Shown: positions 26,444 to 33,643 of the stretch, one piece after another
Position numbering within the stretch: the first letter of the stretch is position 1
Layout of the letters: each line of letters opens with the position of its first letter
From: a virus
DNA length: 58,173 nt
IMG/VR virus record: IMGVR_UViG_3300036853_000164
Span: 1-58,173 of that record
Reading direction: 5' to 3' (one strand)
The notes under the pieces: generated by a model
The model's input: only the letters and a program-made list of their open reading frames with translations
Databases searched by the model: none
What the model was told of the DNA's origin: nothing
Position numbers and translations under genes: made by a program

Positions 26444-26857
26444 TTGACCCAAAAAGACATCGTCTCGTGTTCGCTGGTGGGGCTCGCGCTCGCCCTCGCG
26501 ATTCTGTTGAGCTCGTCGCTGATCGCGCGGTCGGCCTGGCAGAACGTGGCCGGGGAATGGGAACCATACCGCCTCAACGAATCGCAACATCGGTGGTTCA
26601 AATCGATCAAATCGCCGACCGGCATACCGTGCTGCGATATTTCCGACGGCCATCCGACCGAGATGCAGCGGCGCGACGACGGCATTTACATCCCCGACCC
26701 GATCCACCTGGACGAGCCTCGGCAATGGATCAAGGTGCCTGATGCGGCGGTCGTCAAAGGCGCGATAAATCCAATCGGTGTCGCGACGGTTTGGTGGGTC
26801 CAGGAGTCTGCGGACGCGATACATATCCGCTGCTTCGTGCGGGACTCCGAAGGGTAA
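26444..26857 (+). CDS. Exported or membrane-anchored protein, 137 aa
   Basis: TTG start at 26444 with GGCGGAG eight bases upstream. Residues about 8-27 form a membrane segment (LVGLALALAILLSSSLIA). A soluble domain with GIPCCDISDGHPTEMQRRDDGIYIPDP and VATVWWVQESADAIHIRCF follows. The CC and ISDGHPTE pattern occurs in small alphaproteobacterial proteins of unknown function. The product should face the periplasm. Confidence 0.65.
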   Translation: MTQKDIVSCSLVGLALALAILLSSSLIARSAWQNVAGEWEPYRLNESQHRWFKSIKSPTGIPCCDISDGHPTEMQRRDDGIYIPDPIHLDEPRQWIKVPDAAVVKGAINPIGVATVWWVQESADAIHIRCFVRDSEG

Positions 26858-27016
26858 ATGGCCGACAGCACCATCAAGCGCGGCCGTATGCGCAAGCCCG
26901 CAAAGCCCGCAAAGCCGCGCAAGCGCCCGATCGATCGCGTCGCGCGCAGGAAAGCGTTCATCCGAACTGAGCGGCGGGCATCGGCGCAAATGAGCATGAG
27001 GTGGTTGGGACAATGA
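26858..27016 (+). CDS. Small highly basic protein, 52 aa
   Basis: The short ORF starts at ATG 26858 beside the previous stop (TAA-ATG) and overlaps the lysin gene (ATGA at its end). It is extremely rich in Arg and Lys (RGRMRKPAKPAKPRKRPIDRVARRK), so it may bind nucleic acid or be a linker in translation coupling. Function unknown. Confidence 0.5.
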   Translation: MADSTIKRGRMRKPAKPAKPRKRPIDRVARRKAFIRTERRASAQMSMRWLGQ

Positions 27017-27687
27017 AAACGCACGTCCTGGATACCCCGAACAACGTCATCGGCCACTTCGACCGCTTGCATGCCGCCGGCTTCGACACGATCATACGTT
27101 ATCTCGCGCCGTCCGCAACTTCGTGGAAGGTTGTCCAAGAGGCTGAGGCCAGGGCGATTGCCGCCGCCGGGTTCAAGCTGGCGCTCGTTTTCGAAGGGGA
27201 TGGCCATGCTCATGGCGCTGCCACAGGCAGGCGTGATGGAAAGGCAGCGCTCACCCAGGCTGAGGCTGCGGGAGCGCCGGAAGGCGCGGTGATCTATTAC
27301 ACCGAGGACTACGACCCCAACCCGGCCGAATTTCCTGGAATTATTGCGGCGTTCAAGGCCTTCAAAGCCGTCATGAAAGGGCAGTATCGTGTCGGCGCCT
27401 ACTGTTCGGGTGCGTTGGCAAAAGCACTTATCGCGGCCGAGGTGGTAGACTTCACAAAAAACAAAACCACAGACGAGGCCATTCCCCTGATCTGGATCAC
27501 GCAGTCCCTCGGCTTCCGCGGATCGCGCGACTATCTCAACAGCGGCGAGCCGTTCGTCATGTTCCAATTGCTGCCCGGGAAGGCAGGCGGGCTGGACGAA
27601 GACCCGGACATCACATTCCACAACTATTTAAACGAGGACATAGATATCGGCGCTTTTGTGCCGTTTACTGAAGGAGCGACTGCATGA
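27013..27687 (+). CDS. DUF1906 glycoside hydrolase-like lysin, 224 aa
   Basis: The protein matches the Rv2525c/DUF1906 glycoside-hydrolase-like TIM barrel: ITHVLDTP-like start, FDTIIRYLAPS, FKLALVFEGDG, GAVIYYTEDYDPNPAEF (acidic catalytic-side residues), YRVGAYCSGA and PLIWITQSLGFRGS. Its place just before a holin-like gene supports a role as endolysin that cuts cell-wall glycan. It has no signal peptide, so it needs a holin. The ATG at 27013 is used rather than the GTG at 27001 because of the ATGA overlap. Confidence 0.8.
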   Translation: MKTHVLDTPNNVIGHFDRLHAAGFDTIIRYLAPSATSWKVVQEAEARAIAAAGFKLALVFEGDGHAHGAATGRRDGKAALTQAEAAGAPEGAVIYYTEDYDPNPAEFPGIIAAFKAFKAVMKGQYRVGAYCSGALAKALIAAEVVDFTKNKTTDEAIPLIWITQSLGFRGSRDYLNSGEPFVMFQLLPGKAGGLDEDPDITFHNYLNEDIDIGAFVPFTEGATA

Positions 27688-28019
27688 ACCAAAACACATG
27701 GATTAGTTGGATCACGACTGGGATCGGTCTGATCGGCGCGGCAGCGGCCACAAATGGTTGGATCACTTCCCAGACCGCGACCACGATTGCCGGCGCCGCC
27801 GCGACGGTAGTTCCGCTCGTTTGGGGTTGGTTCATCCATTCCGATGTCAAGGTGGCGGAGACGGCAGGCGCCATTCCTGGTGTGAAGCCGGTGCAGGTCA
27901 CCGCCGCAGCATCGCCCGAACTCCAAAGGGCCGCCGCGGACAGTAATATCAAGACTGTCGTGCCTGCCGCTTCCGAGCCCTTCGTATCTTCAAACATCAC
28001 GCAGAAACGATCTTTCTGA
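27684..28019 (+). CDS. Holin-like membrane protein, 111 aa
   Basis: Coupled to the lysin gene by ATGA. The N-terminal half has two membrane segments (WISWITTGIGLIGAAAATNGWI and TTIAGAAATVVPLVWGWFI), followed by a soluble tail. Size, topology and pairing with the lysin fit a holin or small anti-holin. The tail contains Val/Ala/Pro-rich sequence that resembles the region after the second segment in several phage holins. Confidence 0.7.
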   Translation: MNQNTWISWITTGIGLIGAAAATNGWITSQTATTIAGAAATVVPLVWGWFIHSDVKVAETAGAIPGVKPVQVTAAASPELQRAAADSNIKTVVPAASEPFVSSNITQKRSF

Positions 28020-28035
28020 AACCAAGGAGAACAAT

Positions 28036-28305
28036 ATGAAGACGTTCGTAATGCTGACAGTGGCTTGTTTGGTTTACGGCCTGGCAACGCCCGCTAGGGC
28101 GCAGGATGATTCGCCGTGTGAGAAGCTGACGGACTTTGCGTATAGGTGTCCGAAGCCAACACGTCCAGATGGCCCGCCGAAGTGTCACCTCTACGGTCCG
28201 GATGACCAGATTTGTGACCGGCCTTTGACGGCCGTTCCGCAGGTTACGTACACGAAGCCCTCCAACTGCGGTTGGAACAAGGCCGGCAAATACATCTGCT
28301 GGTAA
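28036..28305 (+). CDS. Secreted Cys-rich protein, 89 aa
   Basis: Clear Sec signal peptide (residues 1-22, ending ATPARA before QDDSP) and AAGGAGAACAAT upstream of the ATG. The mature part has six cysteines (CEKL, YRCPKP, KCHLYG, QICDRP, NCGW, ICW), probably in disulfides in the periplasm. No family recognised. An exported small protein next to lysis genes may be a lysis-time or lysogenic conversion factor. Confidence 0.65.
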   Translation: MKTFVMLTVACLVYGLATPARAQDDSPCEKLTDFAYRCPKPTRPDGPPKCHLYGPDDQICDRPLTAVPQVTYTKPSNCGWNKAGKYICW

Positions 28306-28315
28306 GGAGAGAAAA

Positions 28316-28705
28316 ATGATCACCCGTCGTCAATTCGGTCACCGCCTGATGGTGGGGACATCTGTTCCCGTCGTTCTTTCGATCGCCGCTTGTAGCCAAC
28401 TTACTGGCGGCCTTACGCTTGGCGAGCTCGCCGCCAAGATTCAAACCGTCTGCGGTTTCCGGACATCGATAGATTATCTCGCCGCTGTCGCTGTCTCATT
28501 CGTGGGGGCGTCCTTCAACCCAGCAGCGGCGCTCGCCGCCGATCTGGCAAAGAAGATCGAGGATGGGGTGTGCGGAGCGGTCATGGCGCACCCCACTGCG
28601 CAAACGAACGCTCTCCGCCTAGAGTCCGCGACTGCCGGGCACGTCATCACCGTCATCGTCAACGGTGTCCAGGTGAAAGGCGAGCTGACCGCCAAGCGCC
28701 CGTGA
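28316..28705 (+). CDS. Predicted Tat-type lipoprotein, 129 aa
   Basis: Residues 3-7 (TRRQF) look like a twin-arginine motif, and a lipobox follows (SIAAC at about 24-28). The mature part is Ala-rich with a short helical domain and a C-terminal strand (HVITVIVNGVQVKGEL). It should be anchored in a membrane facing the periplasm. Phage lipoproteins of this size can block superinfection or act as outer spanin; neither is shown here. Its stop overlaps the next gene (GTGA). Confidence 0.65.
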   Translation: MITRRQFGHRLMVGTSVPVVLSIAACSQLTGGLTLGELAAKIQTVCGFRTSIDYLAAVAVSFVGASFNPAAALAADLAKKIEDGVCGAVMAHPTAQTNALRLESATAGHVITVIVNGVQVKGELTAKRP

Positions 28706-29013
28706 AGTGGGTAATCAAATGGTGGCGCGCGCTGCGCCGCTTTGGCCATGACGGTCCTTGGCAAGAGCCGAAGGAGCATCTTGCTCCCGAGGTTGATGCT
28801 CGTACGGCGATAATCAAAATGTGGGGAACAGAGGTGGCCATGACCGACATGATCAAACGTGACGATGTGCTCGCGTTGCTCGAGCGAGGCGGCACCATCG
28901 ACGATATTCGCAAGTTGCCTTCTTGGCCGGCCCCCAACCCCGAGGGGCGCGATGGTAGAAATATAATGGGGCAGACTGAGGACGAGTTTTGGGACATGGT
29001 TGATAGAAGGTAG
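28702..29013 (+). CDS. Hypothetical protein, 103 aa
   Basis: GTG start at 28702 overlapping the previous stop (GTGA). The N-terminus is Trp/Arg-rich (MKWVIKWWRALRRFG). A short helical domain follows (TDMIKRDDVLALLERGGTIDDIRKLPSW), then a Pro-rich region. Cytosolic. No family recognised. An internal ATG at 28831 could yield a shorter form. Confidence 0.55.
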   Translation: MKWVIKWWRALRRFGHDGPWQEPKEHLAPEVDARTAIIKMWGTEVAMTDMIKRDDVLALLERGGTIDDIRKLPSWPAPNPEGRDGRNIMGQTEDEFWDMVDRR

Positions 29014-29018
29014 CGCGC

Positions 29019-29288
29019 ATGTCGATATTCGATGATCTAAATCTGTTTGCCCGTCTGGAGAACGAGGGGGACATCGCTGCCATCGCCGGGGTTACTCCCG
29101 CGCTGCAGGCGGACATCATCGGCCTTGGTGACGATCTCATTCGGATCGGCAACAGGCTGAAGAAGATCGGCGCTGACGTTACGCCCATCGTGGTCGCGGG
29201 GCGCAAAATCCAAGCAGCACTGGCACCACCGGCGCACGGCGGAACGGCGGACTCCGGCCCAGGCTTTGATGGCCATAGCGGCCCATAG
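29019..29288 (+). CDS. Hypothetical protein, 89 aa
   Basis: Small soluble protein of helical character (GDIAAIAGVTPALQADIIGLGDDLIRIGNRLKKIGADVTPIV) with a Gly/Pro/Ser tail. The periodic hydrophobic pattern suggests a two- or three-helix bundle. No recognised domain. It is followed by two related short proteins. Confidence 0.55.
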   Translation: MSIFDDLNLFARLENEGDIAAIAGVTPALQADIIGLGDDLIRIGNRLKKIGADVTPIVVAGRKIQAALAPPAHGGTADSGPGFDGHSGP

Positions 29289-29305
29289 GTGTAGGGGTAA
29301 CGATA

Positions 29306-29530
29306 ATGTGGATCAGCGCTAATGCTTGGTACGCGTTGGTGGACTCGATCAACAACACCGAGGCGACCGTCCTTAGACTTGAAACGAAGATGGCGGCCCT
29401 GGGCAAAGCTATTGCCCTGCTTGGGAAATTGCCGCCTGACGTGCAGGCAAAACTCAACAAGATTTTCGACACTGCGACCGGGGACAGTGCGAAGATCGAC
29501 GCTGCCACATCCCCTGATCAGAAGGAGTGA
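29306..29530 (+). CDS. Small helical protein, paralogue of next gene, 74 aa
   Basis: Starts MWISANAWYALVDSINNTEATV, then a helical core and LPPDVQAKLNKIFDTATGDSAKIDAA near the C-terminus. The same motif LPPxVQAKxNxIFD is repeated in the following gene, so the two genes appear to be tandem duplicates. Function unknown. Confidence 0.6.
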   Translation: MWISANAWYALVDSINNTEATVLRLETKMAALGKAIALLGKLPPDVQAKLNKIFDTATGDSAKIDAATSPDQKE

Positions 29531-29533
29531 TCC

Positions 29534-29755
29534 ATGGTTGACCATACCCCAGACGAAACCCTCGCCGCAGTGACCGCCGCAGACTCGAAGGTTGACAGCA
29601 TTATCGCCTTTGCTGCCGGCCTGAAGCAACAGTTGAAGGATGCCCTCGCTGGAGTGACGTTGCCGCCGGCAGTGCAGGCGAAAATCAACAGCATCTTCGA
29701 TCTCTCGACGGCGGACGCCGCCAAGGTCGATGCTGCAATGGAAGCAAATACGTAA
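29534..29755 (+). CDS. Small helical protein, paralogue of previous gene, 73 aa
   Basis: AAGGAG lies in the end of the preceding gene, upstream of ATG 29534. The C-terminal half (LPPAVQAKINSIFDLSTADAAKVDAA) aligns with the end of the previous gene. The N-terminal half (DETLAAVTAADSKVDSIIAFAAGLKQQLKDAL) is helical. It is the last gene before a strong terminator. Confidence 0.6.
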   Translation: MVDHTPDETLAAVTAADSKVDSIIAFAAGLKQQLKDALAGVTLPPAVQAKINSIFDLSTADAAKVDAAMEANT

Positions 29756-29815
29756 CACGTCCTGACGCAACGCGAAAACCCCACGCCCCCCCCCTCGCAC
29801 CGTCAGGATTGTGAG

Positions 29816-29856
29816 CGGCCCCGATCTTCCTCCTTGGAAACCGGGGCCGTTTTTTT
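29816..29856 (+). terminator. Rho-independent terminator
   Basis: Stem CGGCCCCG (29816-29823) pairs with CGGGGCCG (29842-29849), followed by seven T. The loop is 18 bases. A C-tract (about 29778-29794) lies upstream. It ends the lysis/export transcription unit. Confidence 0.85.
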
Positions 29857-29874
29857 AACCAAAGGAGAACGGCC

Positions 29875-30105
29875 ATGCTCACGGCTCTTGTTAATCTCGT
29901 TGTATATCTTCTTGTGGCCGGCATCATTATCGGGCTGTTGCTGTACCTCGTTAACATCTCTCCGGTCCCAGAACCCTATAAAGGTTGGCTTTGGTTTCTG
30001 GTGATGGCGATCGGAATTCTTATTGTGATCTATGCGCTTATAAACCTGATCGGGGGCGGAGGGGTTGGGGGCCTGAGTATACCGTCGTTGCCCAGAATTA
30101 AGTAG
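29875..30105 (+). CDS. Two-pass membrane protein, 76 aa
   Basis: AAAGGAG lies upstream of ATG 29875. Two membrane helices are visible (LVNLVVYLLVAGIIIGLLLYL and LWFLVMAIGILIVIYALINLI), separated by NISPVPEPYKGW, with a Gly-rich end. It resembles small Thivi_2564-type membrane proteins of bacteria. It could be a second holin-like protein, but direct evidence is lacking. Confidence 0.65.
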   Translation: MLTALVNLVVYLLVAGIIIGLLLYLVNISPVPEPYKGWLWFLVMAIGILIVIYALINLIGGGGVGGLSIPSLPRIK

Positions 30106-30114
30106 GTGGCGCTT

Positions 30115-30228
30115 ATGTACCGGCACTGGCGGCAGTCCAGCCCGTTCCGCGATTCGATGATCCGCATCGCAATCGCGTTCGGCTTTGTGGCCGTTATCGT
30201 CGTGGCCGCTTGGCTGCTCGGAGAGTGA
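30115..30228 (+). CDS. Small single-pass membrane protein, 37 aa
   Basis: Short ORF of 37 codons with GGTGG about nine bases before the ATG. A polar N-terminus (YRHWRQSSPFRDSM) precedes one membrane helix (IRIAIAFGFVAVIVVAAWLL). Too short for automatic calling, but composition and placement between two membrane genes support it. Confidence 0.5.
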   Translation: MYRHWRQSSPFRDSMIRIAIAFGFVAVIVVAAWLLGE

Positions 30229-30232
30229 GCGT

Positions 30233-30415
30233 TTGGATGACGTTCCCGACCTCAAAGCGTGGCAAGCGGCGCTATCAGCTTTCCAGGAGGCGGCTGGAAC
30301 AGATTGCAATGTTAAATTGCAGTACACGATCGCGTGGGCTGCGGCGATGAGCGCGGTGATGGCGTTCAACAGGGAAATGAGGTCGCGGGACAGACCGATG
30401 GCTTCCGATGGCTGA
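30233..30415 (+). CDS. Hypothetical protein, 60 aa
   Basis: TTG start at 30233 with GGAGAG about seven bases upstream, inside the end of the small membrane gene. The product is helical (DLKAWQAALSAFQEAAGTDCN, YTIAWAAAMSAVMAFNREM), soluble. The stop overlaps the next gene. Function unknown. Confidence 0.5.
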   Translation: MDDVPDLKAWQAALSAFQEAAGTDCNVKLQYTIAWAAAMSAVMAFNREMRSRDRPMASDG

Positions 30416-30992
30416 ATCTTCCGATGGCCTCAAGGAACTGAGAAGCGCCGTCGCCGATCTGCATAAAGCGATTGACCTGGTGCGCGATCAGCGCGGCGTG
30501 TGGCAGCTACCACAGACACAGACGTTGCCGGTACAGGCAACTGGCTGGAATTTTGAGACATTCGAAAAGTTCATCAATCAGCGCTTCGCCGACTTGTCGC
30601 TACAGCTCCGCGAGCGCTACGAGGCACAGCAAACCGGAGTCACGGCCGCTCTTGCTGCCGCCGAGAAGGCGGTAAACGCCGCGCTGATCGCCGCCGAGAA
30701 GGCGGTCGACAAGGCAGAGGGCGCGCAGCAGCTCCGCAACGAGGCGCAGAACGAGTTCAGAAAATCACTTTCAGATCTTTCCGGCTTGATGTGGACGATC
30801 AAGGAAGGGCAGGCGGCCGTCGACGCCGTAAGGCGCGAATTCAATCTCACTCAAAAACAATCGGAAGAACGCATCAACAAACTTGAGGCCGGCGCGTCCA
30901 ACATTCAGGGGCGCATCTGGGCAATCAGCGCCGTGTGGGCGATCATCACACTAGGGGTCATCATCGGATCAAGGTTTATAGGTGGTCACTAA
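30408..30992 (+). CDS. Coiled-coil protein with C-terminal membrane helix, 194 aa
   Basis: Long coiled coil from about residue 60 to 165 (ALAAAEKAVNAALIAAEKAVDKAEGAQ; EERINKLEAGASNIQ) and a C-terminal membrane helix (WAISAVWAIITLGVIIGS). The topology resembles tail-anchored or spanin-like proteins that reach toward the outer membrane or bind other coiled coils. The next gene encodes an N-terminally anchored coiled coil, so the two may pair. Confidence 0.65.
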   Translation: MAESSDGLKELRSAVADLHKAIDLVRDQRGVWQLPQTQTLPVQATGWNFETFEKFINQRFADLSLQLRERYEAQQTGVTAALAAAEKAVNAALIAAEKAVDKAEGAQQLRNEAQNEFRKSLSDLSGLMWTIKEGQAAVDAVRREFNLTQKQSEERINKLEAGASNIQGRIWAISAVWAIITLGVIIGSRFIGGH

Positions 30993-31039
30993 AACGCCGA
31001 GAGAAAAACAAGAGCGCAGAAATCAATGAGCCTCGGAAA

Positions 31040-31447
31040 ATGGGAATACCGGTAGTGCCGTCGGACGGGAATGCTGTTTTGACTCTGCTCGGCTACATTT
31101 CAACTTTCATCGTCACCCTGGTTGGCGCGGCCGTGACGGTGACGTTTAAGCTGGCGGCTGAGCGCCGTGCGGTAGAGGAAAAGATGGAGGCGAGGTTCGA
31201 GGCTGCGCGCGCGGAACGAAGACGAGAGATCGAGGCAGCAGAGCGAAACGCCGGAGAAGGAATAAAGGCAGTGAGAGAAAAGGCGAACGAAATAGAATTG
31301 TGGACGCGTGATAATCTGGTTCGCAGGGAAGACTTCAAGATCGCCGTCGAGGGCCTATCGAGGACGGTGGAGAGAATAGACAACAAGCTCGACCGGATCG
31401 CTCAGAACATCCGAGAGGACCGGATCGATCGGGACGCCTCGTCGTGA
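31040..31447 (+). CDS. Membrane-anchored coiled-coil protein, i-spanin-like, 135 aa
   Basis: One membrane helix near the N-terminus (LLGYISTFIVTLVGAAVTVTF) is followed by a highly charged coiled coil to the end (EEKMEARFEAARAERRREIEAAE, then RIDNKLDRIAQNIREDR). This is the layout of inner-membrane spanins. The start is ATG 31040; an earlier 15-codon ORF (GTG 30983) covers the gap. It is the last gene of the plus-strand late arm. Function by topology only. Confidence 0.6.
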   Translation: MGIPVVPSDGNAVLTLLGYISTFIVTLVGAAVTVTFKLAAERRAVEEKMEARFEAARAERRREIEAAERNAGEGIKAVREKANEIELWTRDNLVRREDFKIAVEGLSRTVERIDNKLDRIAQNIREDRIDRDASS

Positions 31448-31471
31448 AATGGGTGCGGGCCGCGGGCGCCA

Positions 31472-31496
31472 GTCGGAATCAGCCGACGAGCTTTTC
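31472..31496 (+). terminator. Candidate terminator at converging gene ends
   Basis: A 5-bp stem (GTCGG 472-476 / CCGAC 483-487) followed by GAGCTTTTC lies between the plus-strand spanin-like gene and the minus-strand gene ending at 31502. The stem is short, so confidence is moderate. Confidence 0.4.
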
Positions 31497-31501
31497 TGGG
31501 G

Positions 31502-31960
31502 TCAGTACGGCCAATTAAACCCTAGCAAAGTCCTGATCTTTTGAAATCCGCTTTGCCGCCAGCCCGATAAGTGAAGGCGGGCAACCTCCCGATCGTAATT
31601 ACGCTGGCGTTGCGTCATGATCTTGACGGACATGGACCAGGAGCGCTTGTTGGCGATGTCCGGATCGAGGTGACAGACGATCCGCGCCCGGTCGCGAAGC
31701 TCGAAATCGACGACTTCGGGGAGGCCAAATAGCTTGATGTATTCGGTGGCGCCGATGATGCGGTTTTCGTAGGGCAGTTCATTGACCGCCGCGGGCGCCC
31801 CATAGGGCGCCCCATAGGAAAGGCCGATCGAGGCATTACCAAGGCCAGGCGCGCCCGCCATCCCGATCGTTTGGCCGACCTCGGCATCAATGGCCGCCTT
31901 CGCCGCAAGCGGTGTCGCGCCGATAACTCCAAAGAATCGGCGGCGGGTTGCTTGAGGCAT
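31502..31960 (-). CDS. Hypothetical protein with Tat-like N-terminus, 152 aa
   Basis: Last gene of the minus-strand operon. ATG 31960 follows the stop of the preceding gene by one base; TTG 31975 is an alternative. The N-terminus (RRRFFGVIGATPLAAKAA) looks like a twin-arginine signal but has a weak hydrophobic core. The rest is soluble with a tandem YGAPYGAPAA and an Arg/Gln-rich end. No family recognised. Confidence 0.6.
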   Translation of the reverse strand: MPQATRRRFFGVIGATPLAAKAAIDAEVGQTIGMAGAPGLGNASIGLSYGAPYGAPAAVNELPYENRIIGATEYIKLFGLPEVVDFELRDRARIVCHLDPDIANKRSWSMSVKIMTQRQRNYDREVARLHLSGWRQSGFQKIRTLLGFNWPY

Positions 31961-31961
31961 C

Positions 31962-32324
31962 TTAATACGGCTCAATGGTCACGCTGCCATAGAATGGCGA
32001 CCCCCACTGCGCCACCCAGTCGATCCACCTGGCGATTTCCTTCTTGTCCTTCTCCGAGGTGGCGGCAAGGATTTCCTTGACCTTGGGGACAGGGAAGTTG
32101 CCCTTGAACTCGCCCTCCCGCGGGGCGGCCACCTTGACGACGCCGAGGCCTTCGACGTCGCACTTGAAGCCGTCGCCCGCCTCCTTGGCGCGCTTCTTCA
32201 GCTCGGACTTGATCTCCTCCAGCCGGGCCCGGTCGGGGGCGATCTTGATGTCGATCTTCAGGGCCTCGCGGACGAGGGCGTCGAGGTCGGTGGATTCGGT
32301 TACCTTCAGGGCGGCGGCGGGCAT
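31962..32324 (-). CDS. Hypothetical soluble protein, 120 aa
   Basis: The N-terminal half is a charged helix (IKIAPDRARLEEIKSELKKRAKEAGDGF). The second half is an alpha/beta part with VKVAAPREGEFKGNFPV and ARWIDWVAQWGSPFYGSVTIEPY. The layout resembles phage proteins found beside recombination genes, but no function can be assigned. Confidence 0.65.
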   Translation of the reverse strand: MPAAALKVTESTDLDALVREALKIDIKIAPDRARLEEIKSELKKRAKEAGDGFKCDVEGLGVVKVAAPREGEFKGNFPVPKVKEILAATSEKDKKEIARWIDWVAQWGSPFYGSVTIEPY

Positions 32325-32391
32325 GGGATTCCCCGGATCATGGCGGCCGGGAGAATCGCAGGGAAAGGATTAAAAGTCTAGGGCGGAGTTC

Positions 32392-32577
32392 CTAGGCGAC
32401 GCCCTTCCGCGCGTCAACCATGGCTCGATATATTCGCTCAACCAATAGACTATCCCACTCCATCAACTCATCCGTTATTCCCGACTCCCCCAGAACCCGG
32501 CAACCCGCCTCAATCATTTCCGGCGTAACGGCGTCATAGGTCCTACGGACACAATCCACGGCTTCTTCTTTCGTCAT
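32392..32577 (-). CDS. Hypothetical protein, 61 aa
   Basis: ATG 32577 overlaps the previous stop by one base (TGATG). It contains CVRRTYDAVTPEMIEAGCRVLGESGI, a motif common in short phage proteins of this type, followed by LVERIYRAMVDARK. Probably soluble and helical. Function unknown. Confidence 0.6.
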   Translation of the reverse strand: MTKEEAVDCVRRTYDAVTPEMIEAGCRVLGESGITDELMEWDSLLVERIYRAMVDARKGVA

Positions 32578-33056
32578 CACTCGCCCTTTCCCTCTGGTGG
32601 ACGGGGAGCGAGGGTCGCGTCGGTAGCGGTGCGCTCAAGGAAGGCGCGGGCAATCTCAGCATTACTCATCAGGTTGTCGACACACTGACGCTTCCCGGCG
32701 ATGATCTCAATCACCTCCCGTGCGGCGGCAAGGTCGGTCTCGGCGCGCTCCAGTCGAACGGACAAATCAGCTTTTTCATTGCAGACGCGGTATAGCTTAC
32801 CGATCTGCTCGCTCTTGCTCGCGATCTCCCGCTCCGCTTCAGCGAGCTCGGCGCGGAGGCGGGCGATTTCTGACTCCAGTCGCGCAAAGACATGCTCGGA
32901 CCGAAGTTCCTCGTTCTCGGCGCTGAGGCGATCGTTCTCCTCCTGCAGCCGCCTCGGCAAAACCGCCAGCTCGGCGCGGAGGCGGTCGTATTCTTCGCGG
33001 GTGACGATCTCTATTCTGGCCGCCCGCACTATTGGTAGCTCAAGATCGTCGCTCAT
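32577..33056 (-). CDS. Coiled-coil protein, 159 aa
   Basis: Nearly all of residues 20-130 form a heptad-rich coiled coil (YDRLRAELAVLPRRLQEENDRL; FARLESEIARLRAELAEAERE). The C-terminus is helical with NLMSNAEIARAFLERT. Similar coiled-coil proteins are frequent accessory genes in temperate phages. ATG 33056 overlaps the reading frame end region of the RBS cassette described in the findings. Confidence 0.65.
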   Translation of the reverse strand: MSDDLELPIVRAARIEIVTREEYDRLRAELAVLPRRLQEENDRLSAENEELRSEHVFARLESEIARLRAELAEAEREIASKSEQIGKLYRVCNEKADLSVRLERAETDLAAAREVIEIIAGKRQCVDNLMSNAEIARAFLERTATDATLAPRPPEGKGE

Positions 33057-33083
33057 GTTCCGCTCCCCTGCCTCCGTGTCGCG

Positions 33084-33209
33084 CTATCGGGGCGCAGTGT
33101 TGGAACGAGATCGCGGGACACACGGATGTGTGTTGATCCAGCGGGCATAGAATTCTTCAAAGTCTCCCACTGCGTCCGCACAGGCAACATTGTTTGGCTC
33201 ACGCCTCAT
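33084..33209 (-). CDS. Small protein, 41 aa
   Basis: Short ORF between two coupled genes. ATG 33209 overlaps the stop of the preceding gene (ATGA), with GGAGCGGAGC just upstream. The product contains ADAVGDFEEFYARWINTHPC. Although short, the RBS and stop/start overlap match its neighbours, which supports translation. Confidence 0.5.
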   Translation of the reverse strand: MRREPNNVACADAVGDFEEFYARWINTHPCVPRSRSNTAPR

Positions 33210-33412
33210 GCTCCGCTCCTCTGCCTACCTGGTTGGGCGTAGTACCGCGACCAAATCCCGGCCGGTTCAACAATGTGACAGAATTCCCCGTCGCTGCGTT
33301 CGCGAATTACCTCGATCCAGACGCCTCCCATTTCAACATCGACGACGGTGTGCCCTCCGCTTTTACGAAGCCTCACGCCCATGACCGGCACGTCCATTTC
33401 AGTCTCGCTCAT
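33206..33412 (-). CDS. Small beta-rich protein, 68 aa
   Basis: Start taken at ATG 33412, preceded by GGGGAGCGGAGC and overlapping the previous stop (ATGA). The product (VPVMGVRLRKSGGHTVVDVEMGGVWIEVIRE, then EFCHIVEPAGIWSRYY) is probably a small beta barrel. Function unknown. Confidence 0.6.
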   Translation of the reverse strand: MSETEMDVPVMGVRLRKSGGHTVVDVEMGGVWIEVIRERSDGEFCHIVEPAGIWSRYYAQPGRQRSGA

Positions 33413-33618
33413 GCTCCGCTCCCCTGCGATTCCCTCTGAGGAAATATCCCGGCGCCGCAATCAGGGCATCGCCACCCGATGGTCATGTCGTCATTAAAGT
33501 CGTAGATCGCGATGCCGCGGTTAAAGTGCGTGGCGTTGCCGTAGCTCGCGCGGCGATCCTCTGGGATTGCGGCACCCTGCCAGGACGCGCGGCATCTTGG
33601 GCATTTTTCTAGGGTCAT
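33409..33618 (-). CDS. Zinc-ribbon protein, 69 aa
   Basis: Two Cys pairs (CPRCRASW at the N-terminus, CPDCGAGIFP near the C-terminus) form a zinc-ribbon pattern around a short beta region (NRGIAIYDFNDDMTIGWR). The start is ATG 33618, with GTG one codon before; GGAGGAG lies upstream. Likely a small nucleic-acid or protein-binding protein. Confidence 0.65.
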   Translation of the reverse strand: MTLEKCPRCRASWQGAAIPEDRRASYGNATHFNRGIAIYDFNDDMTIGWRCPDCGAGIFPQRESQGSGA

Positions 33619-33643
33619 CACGTCGCGCTCCTCCTCAAGGCAA

